Source of the DNA: a beta proteobacterium AAP65
GTDB lineage: Bacteria; Pseudomonadota; Gammaproteobacteria; Burkholderiales; Burkholderiaceae_C
DNA length: 64,000 nucleotides
Direction of reading: 5' to 3'
Assembly: GCA_001295865.1 (NCBI GenBank)
Contig: LJHW01000002.1
Location: 62,001-126,000, forward strand
Below, piece by piece: positions 9,985-19,081 of the stretch. The notes under the pieces are model-generated. The model saw only the letters and a list, made by a program, of their open reading frames with translations, did not search any database and was not told the origin of the DNA. Each line of letters begins with the position of its first letter. Positions within the stretch are counted from its first letter, which is position 1. Both the position numbers and the translations under genes were made by a program.

Positions 9985-11529
9985 TCAAAGAAACGCCAAC
10001 ACCTTCCCCGCGGTGCTTTCTTGCTGCTGGTGGTCGCGCACCGCATGCATCAGGTAACCGGCCACATCGCGCTTCGAGCTGGTGTAGACAAAACCCTTGT
10101 TGCGCAGGTAGCGCGCGCTGGTGGCCTTCAGGTATGAGAAGAAGGCCGTGCTGTTGTCGAAGTTGCTCTGGCCGATCACGCGCGCGTTGCTGGCGTCGCT
10201 CTCGTGCATCTTCGTGTAGGTCATCGCGTGGCCGCAGATGCCGCTGTTGAGCGTCAACATCGGCAGCGTCACGCTGGCCTTGCAGGCGCGGTTGAAGAAG
10301 GCGTTGAAGGCCTTGGCGTCGTGGATGAGGCCGCCGCGTGAGGCCACCAGGTTGGGCGCGATGCGGCCCGTCGACGCGTCCAGCGTGCCCAGCTTGCGTT
10401 CGGCTTGCAACAGCCGGCTGGCCTCGCCCAGCGCGTCCTGGATGTTGCTCTTCTCGTACTGCGTCATCAGCCAACCCACCAGCCATTGCAGCCCCGAGAC
10501 CACGGCCGAGGCCAGGGCCGAGGCACCGGCCGTCACGCCTTCCAGGAAGAGCTTGCCGGCCGACAGCCCGGCCGTCAGCAGGCTCTTGCCCAGGTCGCCC
10601 AGCATGCTCATCTGGATGGCGTTGGCGATCGCCGTCGGGTGCCCCGGGTTCATCTGGAAGGGCTTGCAGCGCAGCCTGGCGGCCACGCCGTTCTGGTAGA
10701 CGAGTTCGATGGACTTGGCCAGGCTGTGGCCCAGGTCCATGCCGCTTTTCAGGAAGGGCACGGCGTGGCCGACGATGAACTGCACCGTGTGCACCACCGC
10801 CTGGCGCAGCAGCGTGCCCGAAACACGCCAGGCCGACAGGTTGTCGGCCATCAGCGCGCTCTGCACCTTCTTCACCACCGCGTCGATGGCGTTCTGCACC
10901 GCGGTCTTGAGCTCGTTGTACAGACCCGGCGCCACCGGCACCTGTGCGGCCTGGATGAAGCTGCGGCCGTCGTGCCGCTGGTGCGTGGGCCGGGCCGCTG
11001 CGCTGCCGCCCACCTGGCCGATGGCGCTCAAGCCGGCGTCCAGCACCATGCCGGCGCTGACCGATGTGTGGGGCACCAGGGCGCGTGACAGCGGCCCGTC
11101 CATGCCCTGGGTCACCAGGCCACCGATCTGCTCCACCGCCTCCAGGCCCATCTTCCGGCTGTCGTTCTCCAGCTGCGTGTTGCCCAGGAGGTAGAGCACG
11201 CCGTAACGCGCCAGCGGGATCTCGCTGTGCTGCATCGTGTCGGCCTTGCCCGAAGAGGCTTCGCGCACGAGATCGTGGATGTAGGCCATCAGCCCGTTGC
11301 TGCTGACGTTGCGGGTGACCTTGTGCCAGAACCTGCCGCTGCTCAGCAGGTAGGCGTCCAGCGCGGCGAGCAGTTCGGTTTGCGCGGCCCTGTCCTGGGC
11401 GCGTGCGTACCAGGCTGCGTAGGCCTTGTCGACCTTCACGAGCGCGGTGCTGCGCGACGAGAGCGCTTGCGAGGTGCGGGCGACCCACTCTTCGGGGGTG
11501 ACGATAGCCGGGGGCTTTTGAATGCTCAT
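9985..11529 (-). CDS. hypothetical protein of 514 residues, unrecognised
   Basis: I do not recognise this family. The protein has no signal peptide at its N-terminus. Residues 1-120 are mostly helical and soluble. There is a run of small and hydrophobic residues around 155-178, and a long glycine/alanine-rich hydrophobic region at about 309-355 (LLTAGLSAGKLFLEGVTAGA, then VVSGLQWLVGWLM) that could enter a membrane. The C-terminal domain (about 385-514) is polar and holds SGICGHAMTYTKMHE with C432 and H434. The ATG at 11529 was chosen over an adjacent TTG. No clear ribosome binding site is seen. It stands alone between a tRNA gene and recC with no partner gene. Confidence 0.6.
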   Translation of the reverse strand: MSIQKPPAIVTPEEWVARTSQALSSRSTALVKVDKAYAAWYARAQDRAAQTELLAALDAYLLSSGRFWHKVTRNVSSNGLMAYIHDLVREASSGKADTMQHSEIPLARYGVLYLLGNTQLENDSRKMGLEAVEQIGGLVTQGMDGPLSRALVPHTSVSAGMVLDAGLSAIGQVGGSAAARPTHQRHDGRSFIQAAQVPVAPGLYNELKTAVQNAIDAVVKKVQSALMADNLSAWRVSGTLLRQAVVHTVQFIVGHAVPFLKSGMDLGHSLAKSIELVYQNGVAARLRCKPFQMNPGHPTAIANAIQMSMLGDLGKSLLTAGLSAGKLFLEGVTAGASALASAVVSGLQWLVGWLMTQYEKSNIQDALGEASRLLQAERKLGTLDASTGRIAPNLVASRGGLIHDAKAFNAFFNRACKASVTLPMLTLNSGICGHAMTYTKMHESDASNARVIGQSNFDNSTAFFSYLKATSARYLRNKGFVYTSSKRDVAGYLMHAVRDHQQQESTAGKVLAFL

Positions 11530-11594
11530 CAAAATATTCTGCCAGCCGGTGCGTCTCGGCAGGCGCGGTGCCTACCGCCCCAGCTCGGGGGAAA

Positions 11595-11615
11595 CAGGCT
11601 CGAGTTTTGAGCCTG
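11595..11615. repeat. inverted repeat before recC
   Basis: CAGGCTC (11595-11601) and GAGCCTG (11609-11615) form a perfect 7-bp inverted repeat with a 7-nt loop. It lies in the 108-bp divergent gap between the 514-residue protein and recC, 22 bp before the recC GTG. No T-run follows on the recC strand. It may be an operator or leader hairpin; its role is unknown. Confidence 0.4.
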
Positions 11616-11637
11616 CGGGCTGCGACACTGCGGCCCC

Positions 11638-14600
11638 GTGAACACCGCACCAACTTCCGTTTCTGCACCGCTGACCCCCGGTCTGCTGGTGCTGCACGGC
11701 AACCGCCTGGAGGCGCTGGCCGAGACGGTGTTCGCCTTTCTCGCGCGCCACCCGCTGGGCCCGCTGGAAGAGGAGACGCTGCTCGTTCAGAGCAACGGCA
11801 TGGCCGAGTGGCTGAAGATGGAGCTGGCCACCGCGCAGGGCCTGTGCGCGGCCACACGGGTCGAACTGCCGGCGCGTTTCATCTGGCGCGCCTACCGCGC
11901 GGTGCTGGGGCGGGCGGCGGTGCCCGCGGTCTCGGCGCTGGACAAGCTGCCGCTCACCTGGCGTCTTATGCGCCTGCTGCCTGTGTTGGCCGGGCAGCCG
12001 GGTTTCGAACCCGTGGCCGGCTTTCTGGGCGCCGACGACAGCCCCGCGCGCCGCCTGCAGCTGGCGCGCCGGCTGGCCGATCTTTTCGACCAGTACCAGG
12101 TCTACCGCAGCGATTGGCTGCAAGCCTGGGCTGCCGGCCGCAACACTTTGCCTGGTGCCACCGGCCCGGCCGCTGCCGTGCCGGCAGACCAGGCCTGGCA
12201 GCCCGCCTTGTGGCGCGCGCTGCTGGCCGAGCTGCCGCTGGAAGAACAGACCGCCGCGCGCCCGCAGCTGCAACAGCGGTTTGTGCAGGCGCTGCGCCAG
12301 CCCGGCGGCGGGCCCTGGCCGGCCTTGCCGCGGCGCGTGGTGCTGTTCGGCACCACCCACATCCCGCACCAGCTGCTGGAAGCGGTGGCCGCGCTGGCCG
12401 GCCACGTGCAGGTGCTGCTGGCCGTGCCCAACCCCTGCCGTTACCACTGGGCCGATCTCATCAGCGGCCGCGAACTGCTGCAGACCGCACGCCGCCGCGC
12501 CCCGCTGCGCGGCAACACCGAACTGGCCCGGCTGCCGCTCGAAGCGCTGCACCTGCACGGCCACCCGCTGCTGGCCGCCTGGGGCCGCCAGGGGCGCGAC
12601 TTCGTGCGCCAGCTCGACGCCTTCGACGACAGCGAACTCGCGCGCCAACGTTTTGCCCTGTCGCGTGTCGACTTCTTCGACGAAGGCCAGGGCAGCACGC
12701 TGCTGCAGCAGCTGCAGGCGCAGATCCGCGACCTGCAGCCGCTGGCCGAAGCCCAGGCCGAGGCCACGCCACCGGCGCTGGAAGACCGCTCCATCGTCTT
12801 CCACGTGGCGCACAGCGCGCAGCGCGAGGTGGAGGTGCTGCACGACCAGCTGCTGCACCTGCTGGCCCACCCGCCAGCGGGCAGAGCGCTGCAGCCGCGT
12901 GACATCGTGGTGATGGTGCCCGACATCGAAACTTTCGCGCCGGCCATCCGCGCCGTCTTTGGCCAGCACGGGCGTGGCCATGCGCGCCACATCCCCTGGG
13001 GCTTGGCCGACCAGCGCGAGCGCGGCCGCCACCCGCTGCTGCTGGCGCTGGAATGGCTGCTGCGCGCGCCGCAGCAGCGCCACAGCTTCAGCGAGCTGCA
13101 GGGCCTGCTGGAAGTGCCGGCGCTGGCGCGACGTTTCGGCCTGGCGCCAGAAGACCTGCCCACCCTGCTGGCCTGGGCCCAGGGCGCCGGTGCGCGCTGG
13201 GGCCTGCACGCGGCGCAGCGTGCGCAGCTGGGGCTGGCCAGTTGCGAGGGTTTCAACAGCTGGCACTTCGCGCTGCAGCGCCTGCTGCTCGGTTACGCCA
13301 CCGGCGAGTTGCCGACGGGAGCTGAAGGACATGCCGGTATCGAGCCCCATGCCGAAGTGGCGGGGCTGAACGCCGAGCTGGCCGGTGCCCTGGCTGAGTG
13401 GCTGGGCGTGCTGCAGGCCTGGTGGGCCGACAGCCTGCAGCCGCGCGCACCCGGCGCCTGGGCCGAGCGCGCGCGCGCATTGCTGCTGGCGGTGTTTGCC
13501 GCGCAAGACGACGAAGAACGGGCCCTGCTGGCCGCGCTGGACGAGGCCCTGGGCGCTTGGCTGCAGGCCTGCGAGAACGCTGGTTTTGACGAGGCGGTGG
13601 CCCTGGACGTGCTGCGCGAAGCCTGGCTCGACACGCTGGACGAACCCGGCCTCACGCGCCGATTCCGCGCCGGCGGTGTCACCTTCTGCACGCTGCTGCC
13701 GCTGCGCGCCATTCCTTTCGAGGTGGTGTGCCTGCTCGGCATGAACGATGGCGACTACCCGCGGCACAGCCTGCGCAGCGATTTCGACCTCATGGCGCTG
13801 CCCGGCCAGGCGCGCCCGGGCGACCGCTCGCGGCGCGACGACGACCGCCAGCTCATGCTGGACGCGCTGCTCTCGGCGCGGCGTGTGCTTTACCTCAGCT
13901 GGGCCGGGCGCAGCGTGCGCGACAACCAGGGGCAGCCGCCCTCGGTGCTGGTGGGGCAGTTGCAAGACCACCTGAAGGCGGTGTGGGGTGAAGAAGTGCT
14001 GAAGGCGCGCTGCACCGAGCACCCGCTGCAGCCCTTCAGCCGGCGTTACTTCGAGCAGCCTGGCGATGGCGCGAGCCTGGCAAGGCCCGCGCTCTTCACC
14101 TACGCGGCCGAGTGGCGCGGTGCGCATGAGCTGGCGGCCGAGCCCAGCGCGGTGCGCTTGCCCGCCGCCGCGCCTGCTGCTGCGGCCCTGGCGCCGGCCA
14201 CCCTCGACGCGCTGGCGGCCTTCCTCAAGAACCCGGTGCAAGCCTGGTTCCGCCACCGGCTGCAGGTGCAGTTCAAGGAGCGTGCAGAGGCGCCGCCCGA
14301 TGACGAGAGCTTTGCCACCGCTGGGCTCGACCGCTGGCAGCTGATGGACGAAGTGCTGCGCGCGGCGCAGCGTGATGCCGCCACGGCCACGCCTGCTGCA
14401 GAAGCCGATGCCGATGCGATCGCCGCCGCCGTGCAGGCCGAACTGGCGCGCCAGCAGCGCGCCGGCCGCCTGCCGCTGGCCGGCCCGGGCCGCCGTGTGC
14501 AGGCCGAGTTGCAGCAAACACTGCAGCCCATGCTGCAGCACTGGCAGGCGCTGCGTGCTGCGCACCCGGTTGAGCTGCCCAAACAGCACCTGGCGCTGCC

Positions 14601-15255
14601 GGCGGTGGTGCAGGGCGGCCTGGGCACAGACCCGCACACCATGCCCGGCTTCGACGACTGGCTGCCCGGCCTGCGCTGCAGCGCCGAGCCGGGCGCCGGG
14701 CCGGTGTTGATCGAGCTGCAGGCCAGCCGCCTGGTGGCCGGCAGCCGCGCCAGCAAGCAGCCGCGCCTGAAAGCCGACAAGTTGTTGCGCCCCTGGCTGC
14801 GCGGCCTGGCCGCCGTGGCTTGCGGCCGGCCGGCGGCCGGCATCGTCATCGGTGCCGACAAGGTGGTGCACCTCGCGCCGCAAGAGCCCGCGGCCGCGCG
14901 CCAGACGCTGCAGGGCTTGATGGCCGCCTGGGCCGCGGGTCTGGCCGGTGACGAACCGCTGCCCACCGCGCTGGCCACCGGCCTGGCGCGGCTGAAGGAC
15001 GAAGGCGCCGCTTTGACGGCCTACGAAGGCAACGCCCAAGGCCGTGTGCCCGCCGAGGGGCGTGAACCCTGCCTGGCGCGCCTGTTCCCGCGCTACGAGC
15101 ACTTGGCGGCGCACCCGTCGTTCGAGCCCGCATCGCAGACGCTCTACGCGGCGCTGGCCGAGGCCCTGGCCACGCAGCTGCGCATCGACGACCTGCCCGG
15201 CGAAGCCGCCGGTGACGAAGCCAACGAAGGCGCATCCGGAGACGGCGATGAGTGA
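11638..15255 (+). CDS. recC: exodeoxyribonuclease V subunit gamma (RecC)
   Basis: A 1205-residue RecC, the subunit of the RecBCD helicase-nuclease that recognises Chi and splits the DNA duplex; it keeps an inactive helicase fold. The N-terminus has the family block LLVLHGNRLEALAE followed by LLVQSNGMAEWLKMELA. The middle contains LLPLRAIPFEVVCLLGMNDGDYPR. Somewhat longer than the enterobacterial protein (about 1120). The start is a GTG at 11638, giving the expected N-terminus; no strong ribosome binding site is visible. recB begins 8 bp before its stop, so recC-recB-recD form one coupled operon. Confidence 0.95.
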   Translation: MNTAPTSVSAPLTPGLLVLHGNRLEALAETVFAFLARHPLGPLEEETLLVQSNGMAEWLKMELATAQGLCAATRVELPARFIWRAYRAVLGRAAVPAVSALDKLPLTWRLMRLLPVLAGQPGFEPVAGFLGADDSPARRLQLARRLADLFDQYQVYRSDWLQAWAAGRNTLPGATGPAAAVPADQAWQPALWRALLAELPLEEQTAARPQLQQRFVQALRQPGGGPWPALPRRVVLFGTTHIPHQLLEAVAALAGHVQVLLAVPNPCRYHWADLISGRELLQTARRRAPLRGNTELARLPLEALHLHGHPLLAAWGRQGRDFVRQLDAFDDSELARQRFALSRVDFFDEGQGSTLLQQLQAQIRDLQPLAEAQAEATPPALEDRSIVFHVAHSAQREVEVLHDQLLHLLAHPPAGRALQPRDIVVMVPDIETFAPAIRAVFGQHGRGHARHIPWGLADQRERGRHPLLLALEWLLRAPQQRHSFSELQGLLEVPALARRFGLAPEDLPTLLAWAQGAGARWGLHAAQRAQLGLASCEGFNSWHFALQRLLLGYATGELPTGAEGHAGIEPHAEVAGLNAELAGALAEWLGVLQAWWADSLQPRAPGAWAERARALLLAVFAAQDDEERALLAALDEALGAWLQACENAGFDEAVALDVLREAWLDTLDEPGLTRRFRAGGVTFCTLLPLRAIPFEVVCLLGMNDGDYPRHSLRSDFDLMALPGQARPGDRSRRDDDRQLMLDALLSARRVLYLSWAGRSVRDNQGQPPSVLVGQLQDHLKAVWGEEVLKARCTEHPLQPFSRRYFEQPGDGASLARPALFTYAAEWRGAHELAAEPSAVRLPAAAPAAAALAPATLDALAAFLKNPVQAWFRHRLQVQFKERAEAPPDDESFATAGLDRWQLMDEVLRAAQRDAATATPAAEADADAIAAAVQAELARQQRAGRLPLAGPGRRVQAELQQTLQPMLQHWQALRAAHPVELPKQHLALPAVVQGGLGTDPHTMPGFDDWLPGLRCSAEPGAGPVLIELQASRLVAGSRASKQPRLKADKLLRPWLRGLAAVACGRPAAGIVIGADKVVHLAPQEPAAARQTLQGLMAAWAAGLAGDEPLPTALATGLARLKDEGAALTAYEGNAQGRVPAEGREPCLARLFPRYEHLAAHPSFEPASQTLYAALAEALATQLRIDDLPGEAAGDEANEGASGDGDE

Positions 15256-18200
15256 CACCGCGCCAGCCGCAGCGCCGCAGCCGCTGAATCCCCTGACGCT
15301 GCCGCTGCAGGGCAGCCGCCTCATCGAGGCCAGCGCCGGCACCGGCAAGACCTGGACCATCGCCGCGCTCTACTTGCGCCTGGTGCTGGGCCATGGCGAC
15401 GTGGCCAGCGCGCCGCTGCGGCCGTTGTTGCCCGGCGAGATCCTCGTGATGAGCTTCACCAAGGCCGCCACGCGCGAGCTGTCCGACCGCATCCGCCAGC
15501 GCCTGGTGGAGGCCGCGGCTTGCTTCCGCGGCGAGGCGCGCGCGCCCGGTGCCCCCGAGCCCGACGCCTTCCTCACCGCGCTGTTCGCCGAACACGCCTC
15601 CGGCCCGGTGCGCGAGCAGGCCGCCTGGCGCCTGGCCATGGCCGCCGAGGCCATGGACGATGCCGCCGTCTTCACCATCGACGCCTGGTGCCAGCGCATG
15701 CTGCGCGAGCACGCTTTCGACAGCGGCAGCCTCTTCGACGAAGAACTGCAGGCCGACGAAGCCGCGCTGCGCGAGCAGGCCGCGCACGACTACTGGCGCC
15801 AGCAGGTCTACCCCCTTGCCGACGAGGCGCTGGCCGCCGTGCTGGGCACCTGGGCCGATGTGGAGGCCCTCGTCCACGACGTGCAGGGCCTGCTGCAGCG
15901 CCCGCTGGCGCACGCCGTGCCGGCGGGCGGCCTGGGCGAGGCGGTGGCGGCCTTGCAGGCCGAGCGGCGGGCGGCGCTGGTCCAGCTCAAGGCGGGCTGG
16001 GCGCAGCGCGCGGTGGCCATGGGCGAGTGGCTGGCCGCACAACTGGCGCCCAAGGTGAGCGTGTTCAACCGCCGGAAGCTGCAGACGCGTTACTACGAGC
16101 CCTGGTTGGAGGCCCTCACACGTTGGGCCGAAAGCACCGAGGCCGACAGCATCGACGGCCTCAACAAGGGCGCTGAGCGGCTGGTGCCGGCCGGCATGGT
16201 CGATGCGCTCAACGAAGGCGCCAAGGTGGCGCTGCCGGTCGAGTTCAGCGAGTTCGAAGCCCTGCTTGCTGCGCTGACCGCCTTGCCCCAACCCGGCCCC
16301 GCGTTGCGCGCACACGCCGTGGCGCACATCGCCCAGCGGCTGGCCCAGCTCAAGGCCCAGGGCGGGCGCTACGGTTTTGCCGACATGCTGCAGCGCCTGG
16401 ACACGGCGCTCGACAGCAGCCGCCAGGGCGAACGCGCGCTGCGCCTGCGCGAACGCATCCTTGCGCAACACCCGGTGGCGCTGATCGACGAGTTCCAGGA
16501 CACCTCGCCGCTGCAGTTGCGCATCTTCGACCGCCTCTACCGCATCGCCCAGACGCCGCCCACGCAGGCGCTGCTGCTGATTGGCGACCCCAAGCAGGCC
16601 ATCTACGCCTTCCGCGGCGCCGACATCCACAGCTACCTGCAGGCCCGCCGCGCCACGGCCGGGCGCCACCACGTGCTGGGCACCAACCACCGCAGCAGCA
16701 CGGCGCTGGTGGATGCGGTGAACGCCTGTTTTGCGCAGGCCGAGGCGCGGCCGGGCGAGGGCGCCTTCATGCAACGCGGTGAGCTGCCCTTCCTGCCCGT
16801 GGCCGCGCGGGGGCGTGATGCGCATTTTGTCAGCGCGGCCGGCGATGAAGCGCCGCTGCAGCTGTGTCTGTCTGAAGACCTGCAAGGCGGCCCCGCGCAC
16901 CTGCAGCGCTATGCCGCGCTGTGTGCCGAGCGCATCGTGCAGTGCCTCAATGACGATGGCTGCGGCTTTGCGGCCGAGGGCCGGCCTTTGCAGCCGTTGC
17001 GCCCGGCCGACATCGCCGTGCTGGTGCGCAGCGGGCGCGAAGCCGCGGCGGTGCGCGCTGCGCTGCAGGCGCGCGGTGTGGCCTCGGTCTACCTGTCGGA
17101 CAAGGACAGCGTTTTCGCCAGCGACGAGGCCGCCGACCTGCTGCGCCTGCTGCAGGCCGTGGCCGCCCCGCGCGACATGCGCCTGGCGCGCGCCGCGCTG
17201 GCCACCTCGCTGCTGGCGCTGCCGCTGCCCGAGCTGCTGCACCTGGCCCACGACGACAGCGCCTTCGACGCGCGCTGCGCCACGCTGGCCGAGCTGCAGC
17301 GTGTGTGGCAGCAGCAGGGCGTGCTGGCGATGCTGCGGCGCGCGCTGCACGCTTTTGCGCTGCCGGCGCGCTGGCTGGCCGGGGTGGGTGCAGGCGCGGG
17401 CGCAGGCGCGCTGCCCGACACCACCAGCGGCGAGCGCCGCCTCACCAACGTGCTGCACCTCGCGGAGCTGCTGCAGGCCGCCAGCAGCACCGTCGAAGGC
17501 GAGCAAGCGCTGCTGCGCTGGCTGGCGCTGCAGCTCGACGAAGCCGAGGCCGGTGGTGGCGGTGGCGGTGGCAGCGGGGCCGGTGAAGAGCAGGTGCTGC
17601 GCCTGGAAAGTGATGCCGACCTCGTGCAGGTGATCACCGTGCACAAGAGCAAGGGCCTGGAGTACCCCGTCGTCTGCCTGCCCTTCGCGGCGCAGGCGCG
17701 GCCCGAAGACGGCCGCGGCGGTGTCAACGTGGCCGGCGAGGACGGCCAGCGCCTGTGGCAGCTGGCGCCCAGCGCCGCGCAGGTGCAGGCCGCCGAGGCC
17801 GAGCGCCTGCGCGAAGACACACGCCTGCTCTACGTGGCCCTGACCCGCGCGCGCCACCAGCTGTGGCTGGGCGTGGCGCCACTCACGCGGGGCAACAGCA
17901 AGGCCTGCCAGTGGCACCGCAGTGCGCTGGGGCGGCTGGTTTCGGGCCCGGCCGAGCGCACGGCCGAAGAGATGGTGGCGGATGTGCGCACCTTCTTCGC
18001 GCAAGTGCCGGGCGCGCAGCTGCAGGCGCCCGTGCTGCGGCCCGAGACCGGCCTGCCACCGCGCACGCGCCTGCAGCCACGCGCGGCCGCCGTGCCGCTG
18101 CGCCCGGCACCGCGCTACAGCGCCAGCTTCGACCGGCTCTGGGCCGTCAGCAGCTACTCGGCGCTGGTACGAGATGCGGCGCCTGTGGCGCCGGTGCGCG

Positions 18201-19081
18201 ATGTCTTGCCCTTCGCCGCGGTCCGGCCGGCGCCCGCCGCCGACAATGACGCGCCGCCGCTCAGCCCCTACCTGCTTGACGACGAGCCAGCCGAAGCCGA
18301 CACCGCCCCTGCTCGCCCCAGCACCATGGCCGGCGCTGCGCCGCGCGGCGTGGACGAGGCCCCCTGGCACCGTTTTCCGCGCGGCGCGCTGGCCGGCAAC
18401 TTCCTGCACGACCAGCTGGAATGGCTGGCCGGCGAAGGCTTCGCGCTCGACGCCAGCCCGGCGCTGCAGCAGGCCCTGCAACGCCGCTGCGAACGCCAGG
18501 GCTGGAGCCACCGCGCCGAAGACACGCTGGCCTGGCTGCGCGCCGTCTGCAGCAAGCCCCTGCCGGCCTTGGGCGTGCCGCTGGCGGGCTTGAGCCGCTG
18601 CCTGCCCGAGATGGAGTTCTGGCTGCCCAGCACCGGCCTGCACACCGGCGAGATCGACCGCCTGTGCCGCCAGCATCTGCTGCCCGGCCGGCCGCGCCCG
18701 GCGCTGGTCGAGCGGCAGTTGCACGGCCTGCTGATGGGTTTTGCCGATCTCGTCTACGAACAAGAAGGCCGTTACGGCGTGCTCGACCACAAGAGCAACG
18801 CCCTGGGCGGCTTTGATGCCGACTACACCCTGGCCGCGATGGAAGAAGCCATGCTCGTGCACCGCTACGACGTGCAGGCCGCGCTCTACCTGCTGGCGCT
18901 GCACCGGCTGCTGCGCGCGCGCCTGGGCGCGGCGTACCGGCCAGCTGAACATCTACACGGCGCGGTCTACCTCTTCCTGCGCGGCGTCAACACCACCAGC
19001 GGCGGGGCGCTGCACCTGCCGCCGCCGCTGGCGCTGCTGCAGGCATTGGACGCTGCCATCCCCGCCGGGGCCGCGCCATGA
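15248..19081 (+). CDS. recB: exodeoxyribonuclease V subunit beta (RecB)
   Basis: A 1277-residue UvrD-type 3'-5' helicase fused to a nuclease. Walker A is ASAGTGKTW at residues 28-36, the DEXX box is ALIDEFQDTSPLQ, motif V/VI regions include VHKSKGLEYPVVCLPF and LLYVALTRARHQL, and the C-terminal nuclease domain has GVLDHKSNALGG with the catalytic Asp and Lys. A tract of seven glycines (GGN codons, 17552-17572, residues 769-775) sits between conserved blocks. The ATG at 15248 was chosen because it lies at the recC stop and starts the protein just before Walker A. The stop overlaps the recD ATG. Confidence 0.96.
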   Translation: MSDTAPAAAPQPLNPLTLPLQGSRLIEASAGTGKTWTIAALYLRLVLGHGDVASAPLRPLLPGEILVMSFTKAATRELSDRIRQRLVEAAACFRGEARAPGAPEPDAFLTALFAEHASGPVREQAAWRLAMAAEAMDDAAVFTIDAWCQRMLREHAFDSGSLFDEELQADEAALREQAAHDYWRQQVYPLADEALAAVLGTWADVEALVHDVQGLLQRPLAHAVPAGGLGEAVAALQAERRAALVQLKAGWAQRAVAMGEWLAAQLAPKVSVFNRRKLQTRYYEPWLEALTRWAESTEADSIDGLNKGAERLVPAGMVDALNEGAKVALPVEFSEFEALLAALTALPQPGPALRAHAVAHIAQRLAQLKAQGGRYGFADMLQRLDTALDSSRQGERALRLRERILAQHPVALIDEFQDTSPLQLRIFDRLYRIAQTPPTQALLLIGDPKQAIYAFRGADIHSYLQARRATAGRHHVLGTNHRSSTALVDAVNACFAQAEARPGEGAFMQRGELPFLPVAARGRDAHFVSAAGDEAPLQLCLSEDLQGGPAHLQRYAALCAERIVQCLNDDGCGFAAEGRPLQPLRPADIAVLVRSGREAAAVRAALQARGVASVYLSDKDSVFASDEAADLLRLLQAVAAPRDMRLARAALATSLLALPLPELLHLAHDDSAFDARCATLAELQRVWQQQGVLAMLRRALHAFALPARWLAGVGAGAGAGALPDTTSGERRLTNVLHLAELLQAASSTVEGEQALLRWLALQLDEAEAGGGGGGGSGAGEEQVLRLESDADLVQVITVHKSKGLEYPVVCLPFAAQARPEDGRGGVNVAGEDGQRLWQLAPSAAQVQAAEAERLREDTRLLYVALTRARHQLWLGVAPLTRGNSKACQWHRSALGRLVSGPAERTAEEMVADVRTFFAQVPGAQLQAPVLRPETGLPPRTRLQPRAAAVPLRPAPRYSASFDRLWAVSSYSALVRDAAPVAPVRDVLPFAAVRPAPAADNDAPPLSPYLLDDEPAEADTAPARPSTMAGAAPRGVDEAPWHRFPRGALAGNFLHDQLEWLAGEGFALDASPALQQALQRRCERQGWSHRAEDTLAWLRAVCSKPLPALGVPLAGLSRCLPEMEFWLPSTGLHTGEIDRLCRQHLLPGRPRPALVERQLHGLLMGFADLVYEQEGRYGVLDHKSNALGGFDADYTLAAMEEAMLVHRYDVQAALYLLALHRLLRARLGAAYRPAEHLHGAVYLFLRGVNTTSGGALHLPPPLALLQALDAAIPAGAAP

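Noticed and set aside
11595..11615. Inverted repeat as a terminator
   Set aside because: It lies between divergent starts, not after a gene, and has no T-run on the plus strand, so it is listed only as a repeat.
9829..11637. Possible integration of a mobile element at the 3' end of tRNA-Val
   Set aside because: I found no second copy of the tRNA 3' end in the following intergenic gap and no integrase or phage gene nearby.
14846..18952. A 1368-codon open frame antisense to recC and recB
   Set aside because: Composition is that of a GC-shadow frame and it lies across well-supported RecC and RecB domains; no recognisable motif.
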